Shown here: positions 47,424-57,605 of the stretch, piece by piece
Layout: every line of letters begins with the position of its first letter
Numbering within the stretch: the first letter of the stretch is position 1
DNA from: Dermatemys mawii
Lineage: Eukaryota; Chordata; Testudines; Dermatemydidae
NCBI GenBank assembly: GCA_007922305.1
Contig: ML677326.1
Coordinates: 57,785,446-57,849,445, forward strand
Length of the DNA: 64,000 nucleotides
Direction of reading: 5' to 3'
The notes under the pieces: model-generated
Seen by the model: the letters and a program-made list of their open reading frames with translations, nothing else
Database searches by the model: none
Told to the model about the DNA's origin: nothing
Program-made: the position numbers and the translations under genes

Positions 47424-47493
47424 GGGCCTGATCTGAAGTTCAGTGAAGTCAATGTAGACCCCCTTATTGATTTCAATGGACTTTGCATCAAGC
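47424..47493. repeat. Palindromic old dispersed repeat
   Basis: The arms are gggcctgatctgaag and ctttgcatcaagcc, around 'agtgaagtcaatg' and 'ttgatttcaatgg', which are themselves complementary. Confidence 0.6.
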
Positions 47494-47520
47494 CATTTCT
47501 GCAAAAAGATATAGGAAGAG

Positions 47521-48234
47521 TGTGGTGGGGTATGCCAGGCCCTGCTGGAGGTCTCATGGCCCTATCATACTCTACCCCAGGAAACAAGAGTTCTCCAGGC
47601 TGTCTAGAGAGGCTCTGAGTGGGGTTTGTGTGCAGCTAATCAGAGAGGTTGCAGGGAGCAGCCAAGCAGAGCCCAGGAGCTGCTGGACAGAGCAGATTAA
47701 ATTTCTGTCTGGAACCAGGGGAGCAAGGATGGTGTTTCTGGCTTGGGGCAAGAGCTGCAGCACCTGGACAGAGTAGTTTCTGGCTAGAGTCAGAGGAGCA
47801 AGGAAGTGCACAGGAAGGGACTCATCTCTGAGATAAGGGTGAAGCTGAAGGTGCTGGTGTTAAGGGAAGTGGCCTAGGGAAATGCATCAGCAAAGAGATA
47901 AAGGAAAGCAGCAGGTTTTCTAACAGGGTCCCTGGGTTGGGACCTGGAGTAGTGAAGTTGCCCGGGTCTTTTCCCCACACTGCACAACCTCCCCACCACA
48001 GGCAGAGTGGCCAAAGCCTTGGGGAAGGGAATTGTAAACTGCCCTCGGGTGCAGGCTGAAGACCCCAAAGAAGTCATTTGTTGGACTTTGATCAGTCCCA
48101 CAAAGGGACTGAACTGAGTGACTCAGTTGGGATTTTCTGGTAGGCAGAGAGTCTCCAAGGAGGGCACTGCTCCATCGCAGAGCAGGGACCATTGGAGAAG
48201 GAACATTTTAGAACTAGCCTTGAAGGGGTTGAGT
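47521..48234 (+). mobile_element. LTR D, left part (endogenous retrovirus-like)
   Basis: It begins tgtggtggggtatgccaggc, sharing its first ten bases with the piece at 6201. Later words include ggtccctgggttgggacc, 'gcagagtggccaaagccttg', 'gcaggctgaagaccccaaag', 'tggactttgatcagtc' and 'gggactgaactgagtgac', a phrasing I recall from turtle LTRs. GC content is raised. No gag or pol is attached. Open frames on both strands (47483-47776 and others) have no retroviral motif. A hAT-like element begins at 48235 and may split the LTR. Confidence 0.6.
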
Positions 48235-48606
48235 CAGTGAATCTCAGCCTTTCCAGACTACTGTACCCCTTTCAGGAGTCTTACAAAGTCAGACATAAAA
48301 TACAAAAGTGTCACAACACACTATTCCTGAAAATTCCTGAAAATTCATTCCTGAATTCCTGAAAATTCATTTTTACCATATAATTATAATTCCTGTCAGA
48401 CATAAAATACAAAAGTGTCACAACACACTATTCCTGAAAATTCCTGAAAATTCATTCCTGAAAATTCCTGAAAATTCATTTTTACCATATAATTATAAAA
48501 TAAATCAATTGGAATATAAATATTGTACTTATTTTTCAGTGTATAGTGTATAGAGCAGTATAAACAAGTCATTGTCTATATGAAATTTTAATTTGTACAA
48601 ATGTGG
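48235..48606 (+). mobile_element. hAT-like element, 5' part, with internal tandem duplication
   Basis: The start cagtgaatctcagcctttcc followed by agactactgtacccctttca is a variant of the 'cagtggttctcaa...' terminus of an abundant turtle hAT-type element. The interior 'atcaattggaatataaatat' and 'gtatagagcagtataaacaa' also fits. The 3' terminus is not present. The octamers ggttgagt (48227-48234) and ggctgagc (48607-48614) agree at 6 of 8 bases, so an old duplication with a lost end is possible. Confidence 0.6.
48288..48497 (+). repeat. Two-copy tandem duplication, period 107 bp
   Basis: gtcagacataaaatacaaaa at 48288 recurs at 48395 and both copies run on to ttttaccatataattataa. Differences are limited to one small deletion in the nested attcctgaaa repeats and one base near the junction. 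The copies are nearly identical, so the duplication is far younger than the element. Confidence 0.95.
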
Positions 48607-48875
48607 GGCTGAGCACTAAGCCCAGAAAGAATACTAAAGCAACCAACTGAGGGATAGGCCCTTCTGCACTGTGTACCCTGAGAGGAGTCTGTCTGTTTTG
48701 TTTGTGCTTGTATAGACTGCATGTGATTTAGCTGGAGGGCTGAATCACTGAAGCCTGCCGGAGCAGATTAACTGCCGGCAGGTGTCACTGCAAGTGGAGA
48801 AAAGCTGAGCGTGCAGGTGCAGACACACCTTAGCTGGCAGGGACGTTTGCCAGAGGTGAGTAACCCCATCCTAAA
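48607..48875 (+). mobile_element. Possible right part of LTR D
   Basis: This resumes GC-richer sequence after the hAT with 'cttagctggcagggacgttt' and 'gccagaggtgagtaacccca', which resemble 3' ends of turtle LTRs as I remember them. If right, LTR D is about 980 bp without its insert. It is not proven, because the junction sequence of an uninterrupted copy is needed. Confidence 0.35.
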
Positions 48876-48999
48876 GAGTCATTTCAAGAATGTATACAGC
48901 ATCATGCTTTCTCTCCCTTCCTTACTTTTCTAAGGCTGGATGCAACCTGAACTAAAACACAGAAATTAGTGGTTTTCTTTGATATCTTTCTCTAGACGG

Positions 49000-49192
49000 A
49001 GCATATGGCTGGAAGTCAGGAATTCCTGAATATCATTCTGTCACTGACTTTCAGTGGGCCTCAGACAAGTTAACCTCCCATCCTCTGTTTCCTCTTTTAT
49101 AGAATTAAGATAATACTTACCTACCTTGCAAGGGCATTGCAAAGATTAGCTTTGAAAATATGCTATCTACAGGTTTTAAAGTATTTTTTTTA
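49000..49192 (+). repeat. MIR-type core SINE
   Basis: Contains 'ggctggaagtcaggaattcc', 'cattctgtcactgactttca', 'cctctgtttcctcttttata' and 'cttacctaccttgcaagggc' in the order of MIR, at near full length without a clear tRNA head. Confidence 0.8.
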
Positions 49193-50857
49193 AAAAAATG
49201 ATAAAATATAAATTAACAATGGTGAATACAATTCTTCAGTTAAAATATTTTATTGGAGAATTTGTACTACTGTATTTGCTACTCATCCTTATCCTGTGTT
49301 CCAAAAGCCCATCCAGCAGCCAACTCACAAAAATCACAAAAAAAGGCTGTGCTTCTAATTTCCCTTTCTCTCAATCTTTCACAAGCTTCAGGATCTGTGG
49401 AAATGTTAGCCAGGGCTAAAGTTATAGAGGTAGCTGTCCTCCAACCTCAAAGAACTCTTGTACCTAATAACTTACTCACTTTTCCCCCTGTATACTGTGA
49501 CAGTCCCGTTAGGGCTGTTGCAGTTCCAGTTGTCAGTGTGAAAGATGATCTCAGAAAACAGGTGTTTTGACAAGGCAGCAGACAGGCCAAGAGCTGTTGA
49601 AGAGGCACAAGGCCTCCACATGAGTCACCATAACCTAGTAGATGCACCAAATCCACTTACATTGAGGACTGAGCCTCATATTGCTTTTCTGTGGAAAGGC
49701 CAGCCCTTCCCTCCATCCTTGGCAGAATGTACAGGAATCTCTGCAAGGGAAACCTAGGGAAAGATATGGCCCAGAAATTACCTTTTTGTTTTATTATATT
49801 TCCAAGATAATAGGAAAAAATAAAGAAAGAGGAAAGACTTTATTTGTTAAGCTGAAATTGTATTTTTGTAAGGATCTTATGCAGAAAATTAAGTTTGCCC
49901 TTTTAAAAATGAATAAATAATCCAGATGTGGGCCTTGGGCAACATTCTGGCCCAAATCCAAACTTCTCTAAAGGTTACAATCCAGGGTTTGGTTTTTTAT
50001 CAGTCCACAAAATAAACAGGATTTGATTAGTGCCATCCAAGGTTGAGTACAACTGTGGATGATATTTTACCTTTAAAAGGTAACAATGAAATATGTTAAC
50101 ATAGAGGAGTAATAGACACAAAAATAAAGGAGTGGAGACAGAGAAGAAGAGGAAGAAGAGATTAGATACACTTTTCCTTCCTTAGTATATTTGTTATAAA
50201 TCTGCTGACCCAAATGGAGACCAGAATTGTTTATGCTTCTTTGGAGGAGGTAGGGCCATGTCTGGTTAAATTTTACTTTCTGTTGAAGAGCCATATACAT
50301 AAACAGTAACTGAGTGAGAAACTTTTTATTATCTGTCCTTTCCCTCTTCCCCCACGAGTGTAGTAACACTTTCGTCTTGTCTAATGACCTTTTAACTTGT
50401 TTTTTTGAAGTCTCCAATTTCTCCTCATCCTTAACAGCTTGTTTACATTTTTTGTAAAAAAAAATTGCGTATTGTTTATATGTTTCTTTAAATTCTCCCT
50501 TAATGACTTTGGCCCCTATTGTCCTACTCCCTGCTTAGGCTTAACAGGGATGAATTTCAATTATCTTCAATTCTTTCTGAAGTATTTTTGCTTTGCTCGA
50601 TTCCCATATGTTACAGAATTCTGATCACATTTCCTTAGAGCATTTCACATTCTTTCAAAGCCACCTGTACTAAAATAAAATAATTGTGTTGCTTGAGATA
50701 GTACTTGCTCTCATGAGAATTTCAGTATTTCACACAGAATGATAATGTTACAACTGGAAGTTCCCTAGTTTCAACCTTACCTGTCGTACCTGTCTCATTT
50801 CCTGGGTTTAATTCCTAATAGCCTATGTGTCTATGCTACCTTTTCAGAAACCCAAGG
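49193..50857. other. No gene recognised
   Basis: Open frames at 49253-49570 and minus 50073-50417 (114 codons) have no recognised domain; the latter ends in a serine run from a gga/aga-rich microsatellite. AT-rich otherwise. Confidence 0.35.
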
Positions 50858-50925
50858 GCTCAGTCCTGCTCCATTTAAAGCCCCTGATGAAAAATATTTT
50901 GATTTAAGTGGGAGCAGGACTAAGT
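50858..50925. repeat. Palindromic old dispersed repeat, compact
   Basis: ctcagtcctgctccatttaaa and tttaagtgggagcaggactaag are close inverted copies around a 22-bp centre, a good example of the class. Confidence 0.7.
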
Positions 50926-51883
50926 CTGATGTAGACAAACAATTTTGTCTACAAACATATTCCCCCATCTCAGATTTTACATAATTATCCCAATCAATAT
51001 CTAAGTAATTAAAGCCTGTTACATTTTTGGTATCCTTTTAAGGACTTTAAAGATGTCCCATTCTGTCCTGCAGATGTACAACAATATTCAAAATTCCTCT
51101 GACTACCTTTGTGTTTTGTTTCTAGCCCAATATGCTAACCCAGACATATATTTATTTCCCTATAAATCAAACAATATATCTTTCATCACCATTGTTCCTA
51201 TCCTGTCTGCTGCACTATTTTAACTAGCTCGTTATTAAACCTTGTTTTCTGGTATTTTAGTTACCCAGTTATTTCTCTAGTTAGTTCAATCAATTCTCAA
51301 TATATTTAAAAAACACAAAGAGCAAGGTGACAGATATTTTCTAACTCAGTTCATGGAGTCAAAGGCATAGCAGTTTTTGCCCTCTGTGTAAATGTCACCT
51401 ATCAAGACCTATGGCTGTGGATAAAGCACAAATTACTTCACTTAATAAAACCTCAGAGGTCTGCTGGTTTAATGGTAATGCTTCATCAGTGATGACTACA
51501 GTAAAAGTCTAAAGTGCTGTGAATAAAGCAAATATAATTTTGAACCTCTTTGTTTCTCTTCTGTAACAAATACTCAACAATGGGGAAGGAGAGACTAAAA
51601 CTGTGGTTGGGGAGAGCTATATTTTGGTGAAGAAAAAATGGCCAAATTTTACAGATTCTTTTAACATTGAAAAGTGTTTTGAAATCCTGTTTATTCTTGT
51701 GCTTCACCACTTTGAACTCTTTTATCAATCATACAGTAACTCAGTATCTACTATTTTGGCATAAAATCAAGAATTAATTGCTGGTCCACAGCAGTAGCAC
51801 CAATTACTTCAAGGGGTTTTGGTTAAATATTCTTAAAATATCATGTTCAAAATGGCATTGTACACACATACTTTTCACTTTAT
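50926..51883. other. No gene or clear repeat recognised
   Basis: AT-rich sequence. Nothing identified. Confidence 0.4.
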
Positions 51884-52405
51884 GTGCTTTTGTTTTTAAG
51901 GATCTGGTATGCTGAAAGCCCAATCTATCTCTTGCCTTGCCATTGTCCCTACTTTCTTTTCCCCCAACTCACCCGCATCTCACCAATTTACCAACATCCT
52001 CATTTCCAATCAACTCCCTGCCTCTTGCTAATCCACCACAACCTACTCCCAGTTCAGGACTCTCCAATCTTCAACCCAATCTCCATCTGCTTCAAAATAT
52101 CCCACAAATATGGTATGTCTCAGACTGAGAAGCCTTCCACTTTCTACCTAACCTTTCCGCAGCTCACCACAACCATGCAGTCAGCTATAGAACCTCATCC
52201 ACATGATACCCCCAGGCTCAAAATGTACTCCACACAACCTTCCAGACTCCAAATACCTTCTCATATCTACGTATCACCCACCACCACTAAAAGGTTCAAA
52301 AGTTCCCTTTTGCCCAAAATCAAAATCAATTCCTCCCCTCCCCACAAACACGTGCTTGTAATTGAACCTAGAGACACAGGAACATGGGCCACAGGAAAAC
52401 TTTAA
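51884..52405 (+). other. Longest open frame of the window, in G-depleted sequence; not accepted as a gene
   Basis: A 173-codon frame opens here, rich in P, S, T, H, I and L, with very few G or A residues in the protein. The first codon is TTG, not ATG. The DNA strand is strikingly poor in G from about 51890 to 52340, so TAG and TGA stops are rare by composition alone. A second plus frame (51937-52128) is open in the same place, which is what composition would give. I see no signal peptide, transmembrane helix, zinc-binding pattern or splice context. It might be part of an unrecognised repeat or a C-rich expansion. Confidence 0.3.
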
Positions 52406-53331
52406 TGAATTCCCCAGTCTGCCTCTGTGGGGCTGAAGAGAATCACTCCTCCAGAAGCCTGTATTCACTGCTTTGGCCATCCTCCCATTGTTTACAGTCC
52501 ATGTGACACAAGGCTAGGAGACCTTGGCAGCAGACAGGAGTATTCTAACCTAGAGGGTTGCAGTATCTTCAGCCAACCAGGAGCCCTCTTACTGCATTCT
52601 TCAATGGATGAATACTGTAATATTCACTTATAGAATCACAGAAATTTATTGAAACACTGTATGTACCACATAGGCAGACATTGACTTTCAGCTAAATCCC
52701 CTAGAAAAGATACAACATAATAATATACAAGCCAACAACGTAACACTGGAGAACACACTAGCATATTGTATGATCAGCTGTTGTAATTGCTTCTTTTATT
52801 GCCTTGTACAGCTGCTTCTGTCAAGACCAACTTCTGGCTCTCATGTTGATGGGGCTGCTTCACAGCTCTTGTTCTCTGCCCTTCTGAGAAACTTTGGGAC
52901 ACCAGCTACACCGGACACTGTTCTCATGGTCTGATCTTTCATTAGCTCCACTTCCTGGTCAGTCATATTAATTCTTCTTATCCAGTTCTGCTAAACAATA
53001 ATCCTGAATGGATATTCCACAGGTTCACTGCAGCAACAGTTAATCTTATTAATGACCTAGCTTCATCACAACTTTATTCTGAGACACCACAGGGAGCAGT
53101 TCCTCTCTGTCATCACGGAGGCAACTCTAAACCCCCAAGAGTTGCTTCCCCTACAACCACCACTCTCGGTCCACACTTTATCCTACCCACATACAGCAGG
53201 CGTATCTAAATATTGTCCAGGGATAAGTGTGCTCTATTAACACCCGAGGAGTATTTATGATGCGCTCAGATGAAATCCACTCCCAGTACAACAGCACGAG
53301 AAATCTTGGTCACCACAGCAAAAGTCTTTTA

Positions 53332-53616
53332 GGGCTGGTCTTCACTAGCGCGGGGGATCGACTGTAGATACGCAATTTCAGCTATGTTAATAACGTAGCT
53401 AAAATCGGCGTATCTACAGCCGACTTACCTGCTGTCCTCATGGCGGCGGCGGTTGGTGGCGCACTCCCCCGTCGACTCCAGCTTGCGCCTTTTGGTGAGC
53501 TGGAGTTACGGAGTCAATGGGGGTGCTGCTGGCGATCGATTTATCGCGTCTTGACGAGACGCGATAAATCAATCGCCATAAGATCGATCTCTCCCGGCTC
53601 TAGTGAAGACAAGCCC
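53332..53616. mobile_element. 285-bp PIF/Harbinger-like MITE with TTA duplication and two internal hairpins
   Basis: The ends gggctggtcttcactag and ctagtgaagacaagccc are inverted repeats with one mismatch over 17 bp. Both sides carry TTA (53329-53331 and 53617-53619), the three-base duplication typical of PIF/Harbinger. It contains two hairpins: tgtagatacgc...gctatgtta against taacgtagc...gcgtatctaca (about 53363-53418), and ggcgatcgatttatcgcgtct against agacgcgataaatcaatcgcc (53531-53551 and 53557-53577, 20 of 21 paired). It is CpG-rich in contrast to the host. No coding capacity; the open frame at 53440-53685 is composition. Confidence 0.9.
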
Positions 53617-54289
53617 TTAGTGTGCAGAGATCCCAAGTTCAGTGTAAACTGGATTTCTCCTGTTATTGGTAGTCTGGATGATTAATAGTAATGAATCTAA
53701 CTCCTGCATACAAATCTTCTTCCTCTTCAGTGCTGAGTGTTCTCTCAGGATTGAATTTATTTCAGATCTTGAATCCAACAGCATTGTGGGGGAATTTAGC
53801 CATCAGTGTCTCCAGACACATAGTAATAAGTATTTGGGCAGCTCTTCACATTGACAATTCTACCAGTGGCTGATGGTTTCCATACTGCATCAGCGACTTA
53901 TAGTTTCCCTTCGTTTGGCTTCCTTCTGCTTGAGCAATTCTACCTCCAATGGCTTTTCCTCTGCATTGCCTGAAAATGTCATCTGGTCTGCAACTCATCT
54001 GGGAAACAGTTTCTCTCATCTGATCCATGTGGGACTCATCCAATTTTTAGCCACTTTACTTACAATCTTTTCTCAAACAACTTCCAGGGGATTACCCTGG
54101 GGCTACGAATTAACAGCTGATATCTTTAAGGAAACATCAATTTCTGCTTCCACGTTTGTAACTGTGCATATAATGTGGACCAGAGGCTTATCCGCTATGT
54201 TATCTTCCTTCACCAGCAGATTATGAAGTTCTGCTAAACCACTTGTAAACTCACTTTTCATACAAGATTCTCTCATGACTTGCTACGAG

Positions 54290-54722
54290 GCATAGTAGCA
54301 AGTCCTCTCTACATTGCTAGCTCCAGATACTGCCCAGCAGGCTCTGCTTCGTTCAAACCATGTCTTGGCTGCAGCAGTGTAGGAAAAGCTCTATCAAACA
54401 GTCTCTTCAATGCACACAAATGCAGGGCTTCCCCTTCCTGCCTCCTTCTGGCTTGCCATTCCTTCTGTAATCCAATCCCCCATCATAATGGTCATATAGC
54501 TGTTTGTGTAACAGTCTGTAGACACCAAGATCCACACTGAGAAGCTGCTGGTAAATTGCTTTGGCCTCACTATCCAAAAACACTGCTAGATACTGTGCAG
54601 CTCTCTCATTGGTCCACCTTTTCAGGGAGCAAAAGCTCAAAGTATGTCAAGTACTCACTGATACTAGTCTCATCTTCAGGACCAGCAAAAAAAATTTCAG
54701 GGAAAAGTGCTTTTTGCCACAT
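54290..54722 (-). pseudogene. Gag-like relic of an LTR retroelement (frameshifted)
   Basis: On the minus strand an ATG at 54722-54720 opens a frame with the blocks FPEIFFAG and ISEYLTYFEL, then a +/-1 change near 54645. The next frame holds RWTNERAAQYLAVFLDSEA and AIYQQLL (minus 54640-54407). A further change near 54460 leads to RRRQEGEALHL and LFDRAFP. This order (an acidic start, a W..ERAAQYLAVFL helix, an A..IYQQL helix, then E-G-E-x-L-H and L-F-D-R-A-F-P) resembles the capsid domain of Ty3/gypsy-type Gag or SCAN-related sequences. At least two frame changes and a stop at about 54296 make it a pseudogene. It is a different family from the relic at 1.2-1.7 kb. Confidence 0.55.
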
Positions 54723-54892
54723 GAAGCTGCTACCACCACTTCTAATACTTGCTTGTAGAATGACAGGGATTTAATTGAAACACTGCAAGTACCAACTCCA
54801 TCTTGCACAAGTGGGACTGAACTTCTTTCTAAATCCCCAGATCAACAGCAGAATAACATTCAAGCCAACAACTTATCACTAAAATTTCAGAA

Positions 54893-56607
54893 CCATCTAC
54901 TGATGGAGGTGCTGTCTGCTTAAATCATTGCAATGCAGTTTCCAGATTAGTAGAGAATTCATGGGGTATGTATATATTGTGTGTGTGGAAATCAGCCAGT
55001 TTCAACCTTAACTATAGAGCCTCTACAGCCACTCCAATAAACTGAAACACTGAATATGATATTTTCCCCAACTTTCCCCTGGAGTTCAGCTCAACAGAGT
55101 TTTCCTGTGTGTGTCAGTGCATTGGTCCAAAAGCAGGCAGGTTATATGTGGGCTAGATAGAAAGTGGAGGATAGCATTAGAGGGCTGGCTACTATGTGGA
55201 TCATCCATCATTCCTGCAGCTTCAGGCTGCAGAATTAACTGTGGAGCAACTCTGCATCTTGAGGAGAGAGGTTCCCTCTTCTTCAGTCACTCAATTCAGC
55301 TACTTTGCTAAGCTGCCTCCTGTTTTTCAATAGTGTTCTTCCTGCCTTTTCCATTTTTCTTTATTACTTTTTATAACTGACTTACATTTGTTCTACATTT
55401 TTACTGAAACATACCAGTAGTAAGTCAAAGTGTATACAATATTTCTTCTGTACCTTCCTTATGCTAGAGACTTTACCCATCATATAATGAGCTGCTTCTT
55501 TAGAAAAGTGAAATACAATTTGGATGCGCATGCCAACTGTAATTGTACTTGTCAAAAGAAACAGATAACATAATAGCTAAAATTGTCAGCCAAAATTTAA
55601 TCATAGGAAATGTGATAATTCATATGGGAAATCGTGTTTTACAATTTCTTTCCTTTCATCTGGTTTAGAATAGATCTGGAAAACAAAAATTTATACTGTT
55701 TAGGCAAAGAAGAACTGTGTGGAATGACAATTATGTGCAATGCTGTAATTAAACCCATTTGGTGTCTCCTGCTGATTGAAATGTACCTGTGATCTTGACA
55801 ACAAAGTGTGTTGGAGGTTGAAATAAAAAGTGGTTATTTTTACTATTATATAAACATTTAATTTGATTTCATTAGAAGCTACATTTAAGCTGCTTTACCC
55901 GGACAGTAACTTGGAAACAAACACAAATTAGTATATGAAACAGCTTTTCAATCACAGAGAGTGAGGTTCAGATCTGTATACCCAGAGTAACCCCATTAAA
56001 ATAGTTATTCCAGGTCTACATAACAACAGATCTGGATCTCGCCCAAATTCTATATGCAACCCAAATTAAATCACTAATTTAAATGTTTTGGGGGTTTTTA
56101 AGTAACACAGAAGTCTTTGTTCAAATCACTCTGGTTTCTTCTTTTATATACTTTCAGAAAAGAAAGTACATCACTCTTTGGTGCTTAAGAGACAAACACA
56201 AATTATTCAAGCAATGTGAGGACTTAGCTAAGTAATATATTCTAATTTTCATTGTTATGCTTTTTCTAATTTGAGTCCTTGTCATTTACTAGGTAAAAAA
56301 TATTAATGAAAACATATCTACACTCACTAGTCTCCTTAAGTCCACTCCCAGCAAGCACTGGCCCCTATGTGCAACCTAGGTTAATTCTCTGGAGCCATTC
56401 CTTCTCCCTTCCCCTCTCCCCTGAGTCTCACAGAGCATTAAATCCCTCTATTGGCCTCATCTGACTTTCCTCAAAATAGGTTGGGACAAGATGTAGCCAA
56501 TTATATGTCTTGCTAGGTTTATTTTCCCTTTACTTCCAATTAAACTGACTTCAGGATATTGCCCTAGGTGAAATGGTTTAGTGGCTAAACCATCTCTCTT
56601 TTTTCAG
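54893..56607. other. No gene or clear repeat recognised
   Basis: AT-rich sequence. Near 55950-56050 two 'cagatctg' words and a 'gtaaccccattaaaatagt' centre suggest an old inverted-repeat scrap. Otherwise empty. Confidence 0.35.
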
Positions 56608-56662
56608 TCATAGAGGACTTTAAAATGGAATGCTATGGATGAGAAATTGGAGTGCTATCTAG

Positions 56663-56926
56663 GAAAGAGTGGAAGTTCAAAGTGGAGGAAATGAGAAGCT
56701 ACAGGATGCTTTAGATAAAGCAGACAGAGCCAAGGAAAAACTGGAAGCTTCTGAAAGAAAATATGATGATGCATCTAGTTATTACTCTGACCCGCAATGT
56801 CTGTCTTCAGGCTTCATAAAGATTTGTTTTGTTCTGCAAGGGAACTTACAATCAGCTATACTGTCTAACAAGCAGATACTTAGTAGTCAGTGCCTTTTAG
56901 TGTACAAGGAAAGACAAAGCTTGTAG
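56663..56926 (+). CDS. Possible exon or pseudogene piece encoding a coiled coil
   Basis: An open stretch begins just after an in-frame TAG at 56660-56662 and runs to a stop at 56926. Its first 40 codons have a striking coiled-coil pattern. From residues LQDAL (residue 11 of the frame counted from 56669) onward, the a/d positions read L, A, A, A, L, S, Y, A at 3-4 spacing over 25 residues, with acidic and basic residues between. After about residue 40 (SYYSDPQ) the character is lost, so only about 120 bp look coding. A splice acceptor could be ctatctag (ending 56662), but its polypyrimidine tract is poor; a better tract ends in cag at 56607, but the TAG would then be in frame. No donor GT is evident at the point where the pattern fades. 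The frame has no ATG of its own. A processed pseudogene fragment, a real internal exon or chance are all open. Confidence 0.25.
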   Translation, partial: ERVEVQSGGNEKLQDALDKADRAKEKLEASERKYDDASSYYSDPQCLSSGFIKICFVLQGNLQSAILSNKQILSSQCLLVYKERQSL

Positions 56927-57605
56927 TCTAAACATTTTAAAACCTTATTGTTTTATTCATCATCAATGTAATGCACAGAAATATGCAGAAAATAACTTTT
57001 TGTTTTATTTGGATTTTATTGTTACATATATTTGAACTGGGATGCAGGGGGAACAGGTCTTCTGATTGGCTTCTGTAGGTGTGAATGAGACAACATCCTT
57101 CCTATTAGGAAAATACTCTTTAAATATTATAGAGTATAACAGGTTTACCCTGTAGAAACAAGAGCTCATGGAGTGCACAATGACTCAAAGATAATGGCAT
57201 ATCAAAGAATGTGCATGAAACCAACTGCTTTGTTGTTAAAATTTCATGGAACAGGACCACTGTGGATGTAATCTAACAGTTTAGAGCTTCCTAAGAGTAC
57301 TAATTGTTAAAAAAAATTAACATATCTGTAATTTTGCATTTTGTGGGTTTCTGTGGAATATCAGTAAAATGATAATTCACTAGCATATACCTTTATAGTA
57401 CAGTGGAGGTTCCCTCATTCATGAAAGATTCCCTCATATTTCTGTCTTGTACACACAATTTATAACATAGTGTACTTTTAAATAGAATTAAATTAAGCCT
57501 CCTTACATCTTGCCAGAGAGGAAAGTAGGTTTACATCTTGTTTGGTGTCTTATTATTACAGTGCTCCTGCTAGGGTTCTTAACAACTGACATTCCTCGCT
57601 CTGTT
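56927..57605. other. No gene or clear repeat recognised
   Basis: AT-rich sequence. Nothing identified. Confidence 0.4.

Larger units (their letters stand above)
52632..54892 (-). mobile_element. Decayed LTR-type retroelement with flanking direct repeats
   Basis: Two direct repeats of about 120-135 bp, at 52632-52765 and 54756-54892, share tagaat.acag, tttattgaaacactg (or ttaattgaaacactg), ctaaatcccc and ttcaagccaacaac-type blocks at roughly 70-75 percent identity. Between them a gag-like sequence reads on the minus strand, starting 34 bp inside the higher-coordinate repeat. On that strand both copies carry a polyadenylation-like AATAAA or ATTAAA. The layout suggests 3' portions of two LTRs around a shortened internal region. 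A 285-bp Harbinger MITE is nested inside (53332-53616). Protease, reverse transcriptase and integrase were not seen. The alternative is that the repeats are copies of an unrelated sequence. Confidence 0.45.

Noticed and set aside
50073..50417. 114-codon minus-strand frame
   Set aside because: The tail is a serine run from a microsatellite; the rest has no domain and no conserved-looking pattern.
53440..53685. Alanine- and arginine-rich frame beginning MAAAVGG
   Set aside because: It begins inside the Harbinger MITE and is due to its CpG-rich palindromes.
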